Assembly (NCBI GenBank): GCA_902362775.1
Contig: CABIXV010000001.1
Span: 1 to 64,000, forward strand
DNA from: Clostridiales bacterium
GTDB taxonomy: Bacteria > Bacillota > Clostridia > Oscillospirales > Oscillospiraceae
Direction: 5' to 3'
Length of the DNA: 64,000 bases
The notes under the pieces were generated by a model. The model was not told the DNA's origin and searched no databases. It saw nothing but the letters and a program-made list of their open reading frames with translations. This document shows positions 1 through 8,983 of the stretch, one piece after another (position 1 is the first letter of the stretch; each line of letters opens with the position of its first letter). A program made the translations under genes and the position numbers.

Positions 1-3000
1 TTCTTGTCGGTGACGGTCAGCTCGTCCAGCTCATAGCCCTCGTCGGGCTTGACGGTGATGGTCACCGTCCGGCCGCTGGAGGCGCTCTTGGGGGACACGG
101 TCACGCTGCCGTTGTCAATGTTCTTGTCCACGCTGATGGAGTAGCTGCTGGAGCCGCCGCCTCCTCCACCGCCGCCAGCGCTATTGATCGTATAGACGAA
201 CTCCGCCACATCGCTGTCAAGAGAGTCTTTATACAGGCCCTTGGTATAGGCTTTTACAGTAGTGCTGGAGCTAATCGTCAAGGCTCCGGTATATTCCTGA
301 CTCGTGTCAGATGCGGTGGGATCAGAGCCGTCCAGAGTATAATAAATCTTGGAAAATTTAGGCAGAGTTGTGGTAGACAACTCTACGGTCTGAGTACCAA
401 TATAGGTGCCCGCCGCCGGAGAAGCAACGGGAGCCGCGGCCTTTTGCAGCATCATAACCAGTTGTTTTTGTCCGTCTTCTGCATCCTGTTCTACAATCTG
501 ATATTTCGCCCGGTTATCAACAAAGTTGTTGACAGACGCTCTTCCGCTCTCATAGGGAGCGGTAAATTCTTTACTGAGTTCGGGCGAGGAGTTGATATAG
601 ATGCCGATTTTTGCATCCTGCGACAGTCCCCCTTCTCCAATGGTCAGCAGGACATTGGAGACTGTATTGAGCCAGAGGTCGGAATCGATCTCTTTCCCTC
701 CATCGGTTCCTTTGTTGCCGAGGATGGTGGCCGTACCGGATACCTGGACACTTCCCATACCGGCGTAGACGCCACCCTGAAGGGTCCCGGAAGTATTTCC
801 AGCAATCACGCCGCCATTCATGATAAATTTTGCGTTGCCGACTAAGTGGACACCGCCAGCGCTCTGCTTGCCACCGTTATTTCCAGTGATCGTGCCGCCC
901 TCCATAACAAAGGTAGCGCCGCCTTGTATCGTCACACCGCCGCCGCGGGCATTGCTGCCAACACCTCCAGTGAGCTTACCGGCATTGCTGCCGCTGCTGT
1001 CTTTCAGGGTAAAGGTATTTGCCGTGACCAGCAGGATATGGCTTCCTTCGGGGGCCGTGATGGTCTGGCCGTTCAAATCCAAGGTCATGGTTTTTCCGAC
1101 AGAGAGCGAATCACCGAGGGTCACACTCCGCAGTAATTTCACAGTACCTTCCTCACCAACAGCATCGATGGCGGCCTTCACAGAAGTGTACTTCTCCCCG
1201 CCCTCTACCTGGGCGACAAATTTCTCTTCCTCAGCAATGGGGACAATTTCAACTTCCTGTACCTCGCCAACCTTAGGAGGGGCAACAGTTACGGGAATCT
1301 CTGTTACAATGGTATCACTAGAGTTGTCCGCCTTTTGGGATACATGGAAGGTATAATCCCCTTCGGACAGGGAATAAATGACATATTTTTCGCCCTTCTT
1401 GACCGCTGTATCAAAATCGTTGAACGCAGTAATGGGGCTGCCGTCCGCCTTGGTCACGGTGACCTTGTCATTCTCGGTCAGGCCGTCCAGCACGATCAAG
1501 TTGCGGTTGACCACCTTTACGTCAGTATCTTCGATGGTCACAGCGCTTGCGGTATTCCAGTCACAGTGGGTCTTGTAGATGACCACATTGCCCTTATATG
1601 TATTGCCGCTGATCGTGGCCTTCAGGGCCGACTTCCCCTCGGGGTTCAGCTTGGAATTTTCGCCGTCCAGCCAGTACTGATACTGGGCATAGTCCCACAG
1701 CTGGATATAGGCGGCGTCCCAGTCGCCGGAATCAAAGGTATTGCCGGTGATCTGAATATCAGTCTCCTCTGTGGCGGGTTTGCCCCAGTAGCCGTCGAAG
1801 GGCACACGGACATTGGTGAAGGTGTTTCCTTCAAAGGTGATGGCTCCCGCCGCGCTGTTGTCGCCACAGGTGTAATAGCCCCGCTCCCAGTTGGTGAAGT
1901 CACAGTTTTGAACTGTGATGCTGGGCTGATGGATGTATAAGGCAATCGTATCCTTCAAATCGTCCTTTTTATTTTCAAAAGAACAGTTGTTCAAGGTAAG
2001 TCCATCGCAGGCTCCGCCGCTGATGACCGCGGTCCCGTCCTCGGACACAAAGTCGAGGCCCTTCAGGGTAACATCCGCCGCCGTCACAGCCACCTTGCTG
2101 TCTTTGTCGGTCTTGACTGTGGCGGTCACGCCATCGGCAGTCTGGACGGTAACGCCGCTCACCGCAATGGAGAAGGGCTCATATGTACCAGAGCGGGTGA
2201 TGGTGACCGTTTTGTTGTCGCTTTCGGCGGTGACAACCTCCAGCGCCTCTGCGAGGGACACATATTTGTTGTCGCCCACATACGCCACGCTGTTGTCAAC
2301 AGTAACTTCCTTATCATTGACAGTCGCCTGGATATCAACTGTACCGGCATTATTGGTCGTAACATCATTGTAAAAATCGCCATGAGGGGTAATCGAATCT
2401 GTGACATCCCTGCCGCCTGAAAGGGCCTGATTCACAGTCGCTGTACAATCGCTAATCGTAGTCTTTCCCGCAGCGCTATTCATAGCCGTACCGACCAGCG
2501 CGCCAAATTCATCGCCAACCTCGCTGTCCGGGTTTGTTATGGTCAGGTTTCCTTCGTAGGTGCAGTTCGTCATCGTGTTGCCATAGTGGAGGATGCCCAG
2601 GAGCCCGCCCACGTCAGAGGTGGAGCCGATGACGTCGATCTTCACATCACAACCGCTGATCGTAATGTTACCCTCACCCATGAAGCCGACGAGGCCGCCT
2701 ACATAGGTGCGGTATTCCTCGGATTCCGCTTTTACATAGCTGCCATCGCCGCCAGTCACATCCACATTGGTGATATTCGCATAGGCATTCTTCCCGAACG
2801 CGCCGCCCACATAGGAATAGCCGTCTATCTGAATCAGGCCGGTCACGTTGATATTGGTGTATTTTGAGGTATGGGGCGTTCCGGCCACAGCGCCAACATC
2901 CAGGTAACCCTCTACCTGTGCGTTGTTCAGCGTAAAGTCTTTGACCTCGCCGTTTGTTGTAAATCCAAACAGGCCGACATCACTGCTATTTCCTGTGATC

Positions 3001-3350
3001 TTCAAATTGGAGATGGTGTTCCCCTGGCCGTCAAAGGTCCCCTGAAATGGCTTTTGCTCTTGAGGTGTTTTCCCATTTCTCCCGATGGGCGTCCATTCCT
3101 TCCCCTCCAGGTCGATATTTTCCCCCAACTTGATAGTCTTTTTTTGGAAGGAAGTCCCCCCATTGACCAGTTGGGCCAGACCCGCCAGGTCGGCGGCAGA
3201 GGAGATAGTATACTCGTCCCCATCTCCTGTATACCACTCCGTGCTGGCGCTCTCCGCCCATGTGTCCCCCTCTTCCGCAAACACAGAGAAGGGAAGCATC
3301 GACACTATCATCACTAGAGCCATAATCGAGGATAAAATTTTTCGCTTCAC
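1..3350 (-). CDS. Secreted surface protein with beta-helix repeats and chitobiase-type C-terminal domain (3' end outside window)
   Basis: Open frame of about 1116 codons running off the window at its C-terminal end. It starts at GTG 3350 behind AGGAG 8 bases upstream; the nearby ATG is followed directly by a stop. Residues 1-25 form a signal peptide (KRK, a hydrophobic run, then VFA before EEGD). The next ~950 residues are short beta-strand repeats rich in N, G, T and V (for example GLFGF, VGGLVGF, GNTFTN), typical of GLUG and pectin-lyase-like right-handed beta-helices. Near residue 1000 is a chitobiase/hexosaminidase C-terminal type domain with YYTLDGSDPT, then a Gly/Ser linker and the start of a repeat with SVTVSPKSASSGRTV. 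Proteins of this build usually end in SLH or sortase anchors, but that part is not visible. Probably an extracellular glycan-binding or adhesive protein; no catalytic residues can be assigned. Confidence 0.85.
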   Translation of the reverse strand, partial: MKRKILSSIMALVMIVSMLPFSVFAEEGDTWAESASTEWYTGDGDEYTISSAADLAGLAQLVNGGTSFQKKTIKLGENIDLEGKEWTPIGRNGKTPQEQKPFQGTFDGQGNTISNLKITGNSSDVGLFGFTTNGEVKDFTLNNAQVEGYLDVGAVAGTPHTSKYTNINVTGLIQIDGYSYVGGAFGKNAYANITNVDVTGGDGSYVKAESEEYRTYVGGLVGFMGEGNITISGCDVKIDVIGSTSDVGGLLGILHYGNTMTNCTYEGNLTITNPDSEVGDEFGALVGTAMNSAAGKTTISDCTATVNQALSGGRDVTDSITPHGDFYNDVTTNNAGTVDIQATVNDKEVTVDNSVAYVGDNKYVSLAEALEVVTAESDNKTVTITRSGTYEPFSIAVSGVTVQTADGVTATVKTDKDSKVAVTAADVTLKGLDFVSEDGTAVISGGACDGLTLNNCSFENKKDDLKDTIALYIHQPSITVQNCDFTNWERGYYTCGDNSAAGAITFEGNTFTNVRVPFDGYWGKPATEETDIQITGNTFDSGDWDAAYIQLWDYAQYQYWLDGENSKLNPEGKSALKATISGNTYKGNVVIYKTHCDWNTASAVTIEDTDVKVVNRNLIVLDGLTENDKVTVTKADGSPITAFNDFDTAVKKGEKYVIYSLSEGDYTFHVSQKADNSSDTIVTEIPVTVAPPKVGEVQEVEIVPIAEEEKFVAQVEGGEKYTSVKAAIDAVGEEGTVKLLRSVTLGDSLSVGKTMTLDLNGQTITAPEGSHILLVTANTFTLKDSSGSNAGKLTGGVGSNARGGGVTIQGGATFVMEGGTITGNNGGKQSAGGVHLVGNAKFIMNGGVIAGNTSGTLQGGVYAGMGSVQVSGTATILGNKGTDGGKEIDSDLWLNTVSNVLLTIGEGGLSQDAKIGIYINSSPELSKEFTAPYESGRASVNNFVDNRAKYQIVEQDAEDGQKQLVMMLQKAAAPVASPAAGTYIGTQTVELSTTTLPKFSKIYYTLDGSDPTASDTSQEYTGALTISSSTTVKAYTKGLYKDSLDSDVAEFVYTINSAGGGGGGGGSSSYSISVDKNIDNGSVTVSPKSASSGRTVTITVKPDEGYELDELTVTDK

Positions 3351-3415
3351 ATCCGATTCTCCTTTACCTAAAAATACAGTCGGAGGCGGGTCCGCTCCCC
3401 CGGGGCAAGGGAAAT

Positions 3416-3460
3416 GTTTGTCCCCCAAAAGGGGACAAACAGAAAGCGGGTCCCGCTTTC
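3416..3460 (-). other. Two stem-loops in the 5' leader of the surface-protein gene
   Basis: The ~120-base leader between the promoter and the GTG start carries two perfect hairpins: a 9-bp stem at 3442-3460 (GAAAGCGGG/CCCGCTTTC) and a 10-bp stem at 3416-3440 (GTTTGTCCCC/GGGGACAAAC). Neither has a run of U after it, so they look like leader structure rather than a terminator. I could not match them to a riboswitch class. Confidence 0.5.
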
Positions 3461-3476
3461 GTCCTGTTTTGAGATT

Positions 3477-3505
3477 ATTATATAATAGAAGCAGGAAAAC
3501 CGCAA
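3477..3505 (-). promoter_or_regulatory. SigA-type promoter of the surface-protein gene
   Basis: On the minus strand TTGCGG (3500-3505) is followed after exactly 17 bases by TATAAT (3477-3482). Predicted transcription start is near 3470, giving a ~120-base structured leader. Confidence 0.7.
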
Positions 3506-3558
3506 CTATTATCAATAGCTTTTCTGCCTCGTCCAACAAATTTTTACACACAAACAGG

Positions 3559-3587
3559 AGGGACCGGCCCGCTGCGGGCCGGTCCCT
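3559..3587 (-). terminator. Hairpin after the amidase gene
   Basis: A near-perfect GC-rich inverted repeat (AGGGACCGGCCCGC and its complement, almost no loop) lies just past the amidase stop codon. The following U-run is weak, so termination efficiency is uncertain. Confidence 0.6.
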
Positions 3588-3591
3588 GTGT

Positions 3592-4425
3592 TTACTCCGC
3601 TTCAGGTTGGCCGCCTGCCCCGGACCATATCTGGTCCAGGCGGTACAGCATCTGTACGGTTTCCTCCCGGGTGGTGAAGGACTGGTATCGCTGGTTGCCC
3701 TCTCCGTCTCCGGCCACGATGCCGGATTCCTCCGCCCATTTCCGGGCTTGGGCCGACCAGTCGCTAGGAGACCATCTGGCCCGTTTAGCCAGATAGGCGT
3801 CCATCATACGGTCAAATTGCTCCTGCGTCATAGGCTCCTCCTCATGCTCGCCGTCAGTCAGCATGGCCTCGGCCACGTCCTGGCGGAACTGGTCCATAGT
3901 TACCCCGTGTTTGGGCCACCACTGGAGCACGTCGCCGTGCTGGCTGGCAATACCCAGGTCGTAGCCCTCGGCGTGGCAGATGACCACGCCGGGCTCCAGG
4001 GGGTCCAGAGAATACTGGCGACACAGCAGGGCAGTGAGCTGGACCGCGTTGTGATAGATGTCATCAAAATAGGCCTGATTGGCCGCTACATCATACCCCA
4101 CCATCTCGTCGCCACGGTAGGTGTGTCCGGCAGGCTCACAGCACTCAAAAGAAATATGAGTGTTGTTCGCGCTCCTGCCGGAGGTGCCTGTACCCGCATG
4201 CCAGCCCCGGATAATCCAGGGCAGTGTCTGAATGGCTCTGTCCCGTGCCACGAACGCGTGGACGCACTTTTCTACGCCCGGCTTGTTCCACCGGCGGATG
4301 AACACCTCCGGGTCCGGCTGGGCTACCCCGGTGGAGTGGACCATAATTCCTTTGGGCACAATGGTCCGCCCTGCCTGATAGCAGTCATTCTCTGTCAAAA
4401 ACTGTTGGGTCAGATCAAGTTCCAT
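3592..4425 (-). CDS. N-acetylmuramoyl-L-alanine amidase (Amidase_2/PGRP fold) with SLH-like tail
   Basis: 277-residue protein; ATG 4425 is chosen because AGGAGGG lies directly upstream, although the frame stays open further 5'. The amidase_2 fold hydrolyses the bond between MurNAc and the stem peptide. Visible hallmarks are IMVHSTG (H30), the GWHAG and THISFE strands (about 75-94), and CHAEGYDLGIASQHGDV (H151, H163), which supply the usual zinc ligands and catalytic acid. The last ~45 residues (WAEESGIVAGDGEG and the helix after it) resemble a single SLH wall-binding module. There is no signal peptide, as is common for prophage-type endolysins and some clostridial amidases, but no other phage gene is nearby. 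It could be a domesticated lysin or a house-keeping wall hydrolase. Confidence 0.85.
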   Translation of the reverse strand: MELDLTQQFLTENDCYQAGRTIVPKGIMVHSTGVAQPDPEVFIRRWNKPGVEKCVHAFVARDRAIQTLPWIIRGWHAGTGTSGRSANNTHISFECCEPAGHTYRGDEMVGYDVAANQAYFDDIYHNAVQLTALLCRQYSLDPLEPGVVICHAEGYDLGIASQHGDVLQWWPKHGVTMDQFRQDVAEAMLTDGEHEEEPMTQEQFDRMMDAYLAKRARWSPSDWSAQARKWAEESGIVAGDGEGNQRYQSFTTREETVQMLYRLDQIWSGAGGQPEAE

Positions 4426-4442
4426 ATGCCCTCCTTCGCTTC

Positions 4443-4462
4443 TGCGTCCCCAACCGGGGACG
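4443..4462. repeat. Inverted repeat between amidase and antiporter genes
   Basis: GCGTCCCC/GGGGACGC separated by AACC: an 8-bp perfect hairpin in the divergent intergenic region. It falls in the leader of the amidase gene and upstream of the antiporter promoter. Role unknown. Confidence 0.4.
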
Positions 4463-4513
4463 CTCCATCCTATGCTCCGGGCCGTTTCCGGGTGCCCCCG
4501 CATAGAAACATCG

Positions 4514-4542
4514 TTGACACAGAGCGAAATATCTTTTACAAT
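4514..4542 (+). promoter_or_regulatory. SigA promoter of the NhaC-type antiporter
   Basis: TTGACA (4514-4519), 17-base spacer, TACAAT (4537-4542), about 30 bases before the start codon. Confidence 0.8.
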
Positions 4543-4571
4543 AAGGCTTGTGTATAAAAGGAGGTCATTTT

Positions 4572-5915
4572 GTGGAACTGAGGGAGAAAAAGTTGAACAG
4601 CAACCCCAGCGCGTTGCTGCCCATCCTGATATTTCTGGTACTTTATCTGGGTATGGGACTGATTTTTGAATACGGCATCGGCATCAACATGGCATTCTAT
4701 GATATCCCCATCGTAGTCACCTTCATGGTTGCCCTGTTGGTGGCGTGCTTACAGAACAAAAAGCTCTCTTTTGACGAGAAGCTGGTTCTGATGGGCCGGG
4801 GCGTAGGCGACAAAAACATTATCACTATGATCCTCATCTTCCTGGTCGCCGGTGTGTTTGTGGGCGTGACCGGACGGAACAGCGCCGAGGCCGTGGCCTA
4901 TTTCCTGCTGTCCATCGCCCCTGCCTGGGCCTCTGTGGCGGTGCTGTTCGTCGCCGCCTGCTTTGTGTCCACCGCTATGGGCACCTCCACCGGCACCATC
5001 ACCCTGATCACCCCCATTGCCGTGGCCGTATCCCAGGTGTCCGGGTTCTCCCTGCCCCTGTGTGTAGGCACAGTTATGGGAGGCGCCATGTTCGGTGATA
5101 ACCTGTCCTTCATCTCCGACACCACCATCGCCGCCTGTTCCACCCAAGGCTGTGAGATGCGTGACAAGTTCCGCGCCAATGTGAAGATTGCCCTGCCCGC
5201 CGCCATCGCCACCCTGGCGGTCATCCTGGCTGTATCTTTCAACTCCGGCGTGGGACAGATCGAGATTCCGGAAATCAATCTGTTGCTCCTTATCCCCTAT
5301 GTGCTGGTTCTAGTTGGCGGCCTTCTGGGCATCAATGTATTTGTGGTACTTATTGTAGGCATCATATCCGGCCTGTCCATCACCGTAGGCACCGGTCTGG
5401 CCGCTGGTACCATCGCTACCGGCGCGGATGTGCTGGAGTTGCTGAAAGCCATGAGGGACGGCGCTTCTGGTATGTTCGAAACGATCCTGGTCACCGTTTT
5501 AGTGTCTGCTATGTGTGCCCTCATCCGAGAGAATGGCGGCTTTGAGGCCCTGCTAGCCTTCATCCGCCGGGTATTCAAGGGCCGTGTGGGCGGCCGGCTG
5601 GGCGTAGGCCTGCTGGTGGGTGCCATGGATATCTCTACCGCCAACAACACTGTAGCCATCGTTATGGCTGGCCCCATTGCCAAGGAGATCAGTGAGGAAT
5701 ACGGCATCAGCCCCAAGGAGTCGGCCTCTCTTTTGGACACCTTCTCCTGCATCTTCCAGGGCATCATCCCCTATGGTGCCCAGATGCTCATTGCGGTGTC
5801 CGCCTCCGGCATCTCCGCCTTTGAGATCATTCCCAACCTGTTCTATCCCTATCTGCTGGCTGTAGCTTCAATCGTCTACATCCTGGTGAGGGCCGGCAAG
5901 AACTCAAAGGGTTGA
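4572..5915 (+). CDS. Na+/H+ antiporter, NhaC family
   Basis: 447-residue membrane protein. GTG 4572 is preferred because AAAGGAGGT lies 6 bases before it; an ATG at 4548 in the same frame would put the ribosome site inside the gene. It has about 11-12 hydrophobic segments and the NhaC-type stretches GTSTGTITLITPIAVAVS and GGAMFGDNLSFISDTTIAA near residues 140-190, which in the family carry ion-translocating residues. A second half-repeat contains DISTANNTVAIVMAGPIAKEI. Members exchange external protons or amino-acid-linked solutes for sodium and keep pH/Na+ balance. The gene is monocistronic, with its own promoter and terminator. The exact substrate is not certain, since malate/lactate and tyrosine variants exist in this superfamily. 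Confidence 0.85.
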   Translation: MELREKKLNSNPSALLPILIFLVLYLGMGLIFEYGIGINMAFYDIPIVVTFMVALLVACLQNKKLSFDEKLVLMGRGVGDKNIITMILIFLVAGVFVGVTGRNSAEAVAYFLLSIAPAWASVAVLFVAACFVSTAMGTSTGTITLITPIAVAVSQVSGFSLPLCVGTVMGGAMFGDNLSFISDTTIAACSTQGCEMRDKFRANVKIALPAAIATLAVILAVSFNSGVGQIEIPEINLLLLIPYVLVLVGGLLGINVFVVLIVGIISGLSITVGTGLAAGTIATGADVLELLKAMRDGASGMFETILVTVLVSAMCALIRENGGFEALLAFIRRVFKGRVGGRLGVGLLVGAMDISTANNTVAIVMAGPIAKEISEEYGISPKESASLLDTFSCIFQGIIPYGAQMLIAVSASGISAFEIIPNLFYPYLLAVASIVYILVRAGKNSKG

Positions 5916-5940
5916 TCTTCTCCCACTGCATCATACTGAT

Positions 5941-5978
5941 AAAAAAGCTGCCGTAGCTCTGGCTGCGGCTGCTTTTTT
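5941..5978 (+). terminator. Rho-independent terminator after the antiporter
   Basis: A-run, 17-bp stem with two mismatches (arms 5941-5957 and 5962-5978), ending in six T residues. Confidence 0.85.
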
Positions 5979-6121
5979 GCCTATTGAAAATATTTGAAAT
6001 TTTTTTGACCTTTTAGAAGGAATTTAAGGAGAAATTTCGTATTTATATATAAGGGGTTTCATGTCCCCGTACACCCATCAGCTCCATCGACCAGAAAGAG
6101 AGAAAAAAGGAGGGCCGTGGG

Positions 6122-7126
6122 ATGACCTTGCGTGAACAGACACAGCGCCGGGAGGACAGCCTCCTCTCCCCTTTTGCTTGCCGCTCCGCCCAGTCCCGTG
6201 GACGAGCACGGCAGGAGAAGGAGTGCGATATCCGCACCCCCTTCCAACGAGACATCGACCGGATCGTCTATTCCAAGGCATTCCGCCGTCTGAAGCATAA
6301 GACCCAGGTCTTTCTTCAGCCGGAGGGAGACCACTACCGGACCCGGATGACCCACACCCTGGAGGTATCCCGTATCGCCCGGACCATTGCCCGTGCCCTG
6401 GATCTCAACGAAGATCTGACCGAGGCCATTGCCCTAGGGCATGATCTGGGCCACACCCCCTTTGGCCATGCTGGGGAGCGAATGCTGGCCCAGCTGATGC
6501 CGGAGGGCTTTGCCCACTACCAGCAGTCCGTGCGTGTGGTGGACCGGCTGGAAAAAAATGGCCAGGGACTAAACCTGACCTGGGAGGTCCGCAACGGCAT
6601 CCTCTGCCACACCAAGGGCACCCCGGCCGCTACGCTGGAGGGCCAGGTGGTCCGTCTGGCCGACCACATCGCCTATATCAATCACGACATCGAGGACGCC
6701 CTCCGCGGTGGTGTCATCTTTCCCATGGACATCCCCCTGGAGGTATCCAACGTTCTGGGCTTCACCCACGGCGACCGGATCAACACCCTAGTTCATGACG
6801 CTATCACCGCCAGCCAGGGACAGGATCATATTGTCCAGTCCCATCCGGTGGAGGAGGCCATGCTGGCTCTGAAAGATTTTATGTTCGCCAGCGTATACAC
6901 CAATCCCCTGGCCAAGGGGGAGGAAGGAAAGGCCCAGAATATGCTTCAGGCCCTGTTCCAGTATTACCAGGGAAATCCAGATGAACTGCCCTCCGACTTC
7001 CAGACCATCCGCCTGGAGGATGGGGTAGACCGGGCCGTATGCGACTATATCGCCGGAATGACCGATCCTTTCGCGGTAGAGAAGTATAAGGAGCTCTTCA
7101 TTCCAAAAGGCTGGACTGTTCTCTAG
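6122..7126 (+). CDS. dgt: Deoxyguanosinetriphosphate triphosphohydrolase-like HD protein
   Basis: 334 residues, ATG 6122 with AGGAGGG 7 bases upstream. The HD-domain metal residues are H78 (RMTHTLEV) and the GHDLGHTPFGH motif (H107, D108, H111), as in dNTP triphosphohydrolases that cleave dNTPs to deoxynucleoside plus tripolyphosphate. The N-terminal signature TPFQRDIDRIVYSKAFRRLKHKTQV is typical of the family. It stands first in a dgt-dnaG-rpoD cluster, a common clostridial layout linking nucleotide pool control, priming and transcription. The length is typical of the Gram-positive short form. Substrate preference among dNTPs cannot be read from sequence. Confidence 0.92.
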   Translation: MTLREQTQRREDSLLSPFACRSAQSRGRARQEKECDIRTPFQRDIDRIVYSKAFRRLKHKTQVFLQPEGDHYRTRMTHTLEVSRIARTIARALDLNEDLTEAIALGHDLGHTPFGHAGERMLAQLMPEGFAHYQQSVRVVDRLEKNGQGLNLTWEVRNGILCHTKGTPAATLEGQVVRLADHIAYINHDIEDALRGGVIFPMDIPLEVSNVLGFTHGDRINTLVHDAITASQGQDHIVQSHPVEEAMLALKDFMFASVYTNPLAKGEEGKAQNMLQALFQYYQGNPDELPSDFQTIRLEDGVDRAVCDYIAGMTDPFAVEKYKELFIPKGWTVL

Positions 7127-7178
7127 GACTTGCTCTCTGTCTGGGCCTCCAGAGGGATAATTCTGATAAAAAGGGGTT

Positions 7179-7205
7179 AAAAATAGAGGGATTCCCCTAT
7201 TTTTC
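7179..7205 (+). terminator. Hairpin with T-run between dgt and dnaG
   Basis: AAAAATAGAGGG, ATT loop, CCCCTATTTTT: one bulged base and a 5-T end. It probably tapers dgt transcription ahead of dnaG, or acts as an attenuator, since the dnaG ribosome site follows a few bases later. Confidence 0.65.
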
Positions 7206-7222
7206 GAGAGAGGAGGAGCGCA

Positions 7223-8983
7223 TTGGCCATTCCAGAACCATTCTTGGACGAGCTTCTGGACCGCACCGATATTGTAGATCTGGTGTCCGAGTCCGTCCGG
7301 CTGACACAAAAGGGCCGGAACTACTGGGGCCTGTGCCCCTTCCACAGTGAAAAGACTCCCTCCTTCTCCGTATCCGCTGACAAGCGCATCTTCAAGTGCT
7401 TTGGATGCGGCAAGGGAGGCGGCGCCATCAATTTTGTGATGGAGCTGGACAACCTCTCCTTTCGAGAAGCGGTGGAGGTGTTGGCCAAGCGGGTCGGAAT
7501 GGAGGTGCCAGACAGCGGCCCCTCCGCCGGGATGCGGGAGCGGCGGGAAAAACTGCTGGAACTCAACAAGCAGGCCGCCCGGACCTTCCACAAGTGGCTG
7601 TACGCTCCCGAGGGGGCGGAGGGACTGGCCTATCTGCAAAAGCGTGGGCTGTCCCGCTCCACCCTGACCAACTTCGGGCTGGGCTTCGCTCCCAACAGCT
7701 GGGACGCCCTGATCCAGGCCCTGGCCGATCAGGGCTATGACAAGCGGGATTTGCTGGACGCCGGTCTGGCCGTCAACAACAAGGACGGCCGCATCTATGA
7801 CCGATTCCGCAATCGGGTCATGTTCCCCATCATTGACGTCCGTGGAAACGTCATTGGCTTTGGCGGCCGGGTAATGGACGATTCCACCCCTAAATACCTC
7901 AACTCCCCGGACACACCGGTATACAACAAAAGCCGGAACGTCTTTGCCCTGAATATTGCCAAGACCTCCAAGGCCGGGCGGGTCATTCTCACCGAAGGGT
8001 ATATGGACACTATCTCCCTTCACCAGGCAGGCTTTGACTGTGCTGTGGCCTCTCTGGGCACCTCTCTCACCAGTGAGCACGCCCAACTGCTGGCCCGGTA
8101 TTTTCAGGAGGCCATCATCTCCTATGACGGCGATGGGGCCGGAGTGGCGGCCGCCCAGCGGGCTATCCCCCTGCTGGAAAAGGCCGGCCTGAAAGTAAAG
8201 GTACTGCGGATGCAGGGCGCCAAGGACCCGGACGAGTTTATCAAGCGTTTTGGCAGGGAGGCCTTCGCCAAGCTGCTGGAGCGCAGCGAGAACCAGGTGG
8301 ACTACCGCCTGGCTCAGATCCAAAAAAAATATGATTTGACCGACGATGGGCAGAAGGTGGCTTTTCTTCAGGAGGCGGCCCAGCTTATCGCTTCTCTGTC
8401 CAGCGCCGTAGAGCGGGAGATCTACGGCGGCCACGCCGCCCAGACCGCCGGAATCACCCCGGAAGCCATGGCTCAGGAAGTCAAGCGTGCCTTCTCAGCT
8501 CGGCTCCGCAAGGAGAAAAAGCGCCAGGAGCGTATAGACCTGTCTCCGGCCAGCCAGCTCCAGCCCCAGGCTAGATCGCTCCGATATGACAATATCCGCT
8601 CCGCCCGCGCGGAGGAGGGCCTTGTCCGCCTGCTGCTGCTGGACCCATCCCTGGCGGGACAGATGGGAGGGATCACGGGGGAGGGATTTTCCTCCCCCCT
8701 GCTGGGCAAGGTCTTTGACCTGCTACTCCGCCGAGCTAATGAGGGGCTGTCCACCCAGCTCTCCGCCCTCTCCGGCCATCTGAGTGGGGAGGAGATGGAC
8801 CATTTGGCCTATGTGGTCAGTCAGCCAGAGTCCTTGGCCCACTCTCAACAGTCCATCCGGGACTACATATCCGTCATCCAGCGGGAGGCCCTCCGGCGCG
8901 GCGCCGGACAGGAGGACTCCCTGCTGCTGGCGGCACAGAGAAAGTATCAGGAAAAGAAAGCATATATGGAGGAGAAACCATGA
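7223..8983 (+). CDS. dnaG: DNA primase
   Basis: 586 residues. It starts at TTG 7223 with AGGAGGAG 5 bases upstream. The N-terminal CHC2-type zinc ribbon has C38, H41, C59 and C62 (CPFH and [10 protein letters not shown]). The catalytic core includes the TOPRIM motifs EGYMD (E258) and YDGDGAG (D302, D304) that hold the metal ions for primer synthesis. The C-terminal ~140 residues are the weakly conserved helicase-binding domain. It makes RNA primers at the replication fork with DnaB. The stop codon overlaps the rpoD ATG (ATGA), so the two are translationally coupled. Length fits Firmicute primases (580-610). Confidence 0.97.
   Translation: MAIPEPFLDELLDRTDIVDLVSESVRLTQKGRNYWGLCPFHSEKTPSFSVSADKRIFKCFGCGKGGGAINFVMELDNLSFREAVEVLAKRVGMEVPDSGPSAGMRERREKLLELNKQAARTFHKWLYAPEGAEGLAYLQKRGLSRSTLTNFGLGFAPNSWDALIQALADQGYDKRDLLDAGLAVNNKDGRIYDRFRNRVMFPIIDVRGNVIGFGGRVMDDSTPKYLNSPDTPVYNKSRNVFALNIAKTSKAGRVILTEGYMDTISLHQAGFDCAVASLGTSLTSEHAQLLARYFQEAIISYDGDGAGVAAAQRAIPLLEKAGLKVKVLRMQGAKDPDEFIKRFGREAFAKLLERSENQVDYRLAQIQKKYDLTDDGQKVAFLQEAAQLIASLSSAVEREIYGGHAAQTAGITPEAMAQEVKRAFSARLRKEKKRQERIDLSPASQLQPQARSLRYDNIRSARAEEGLVRLLLLDPSLAGQMGGITGEGFSSPLLGKVFDLLLRRANEGLSTQLSALSGHLSGEEMDHLAYVVSQPESLAHSQQSIRDYISVIQREALRRGAGQEDSLLLAAQRKYQEKKAYMEEKP

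Noticed and set aside
444..2867. Several plus-strand ORFs opposite the surface gene
   Set aside because: They are antisense shadows of the continuous minus-strand reading frame with signal peptide and repeats; none has its own ribosome site.
6788..8434. 548-codon minus-strand ORF over dgt/dnaG
   Set aside because: Antisense to two clearly conserved enzymes; caused by GC-rich codon bias.
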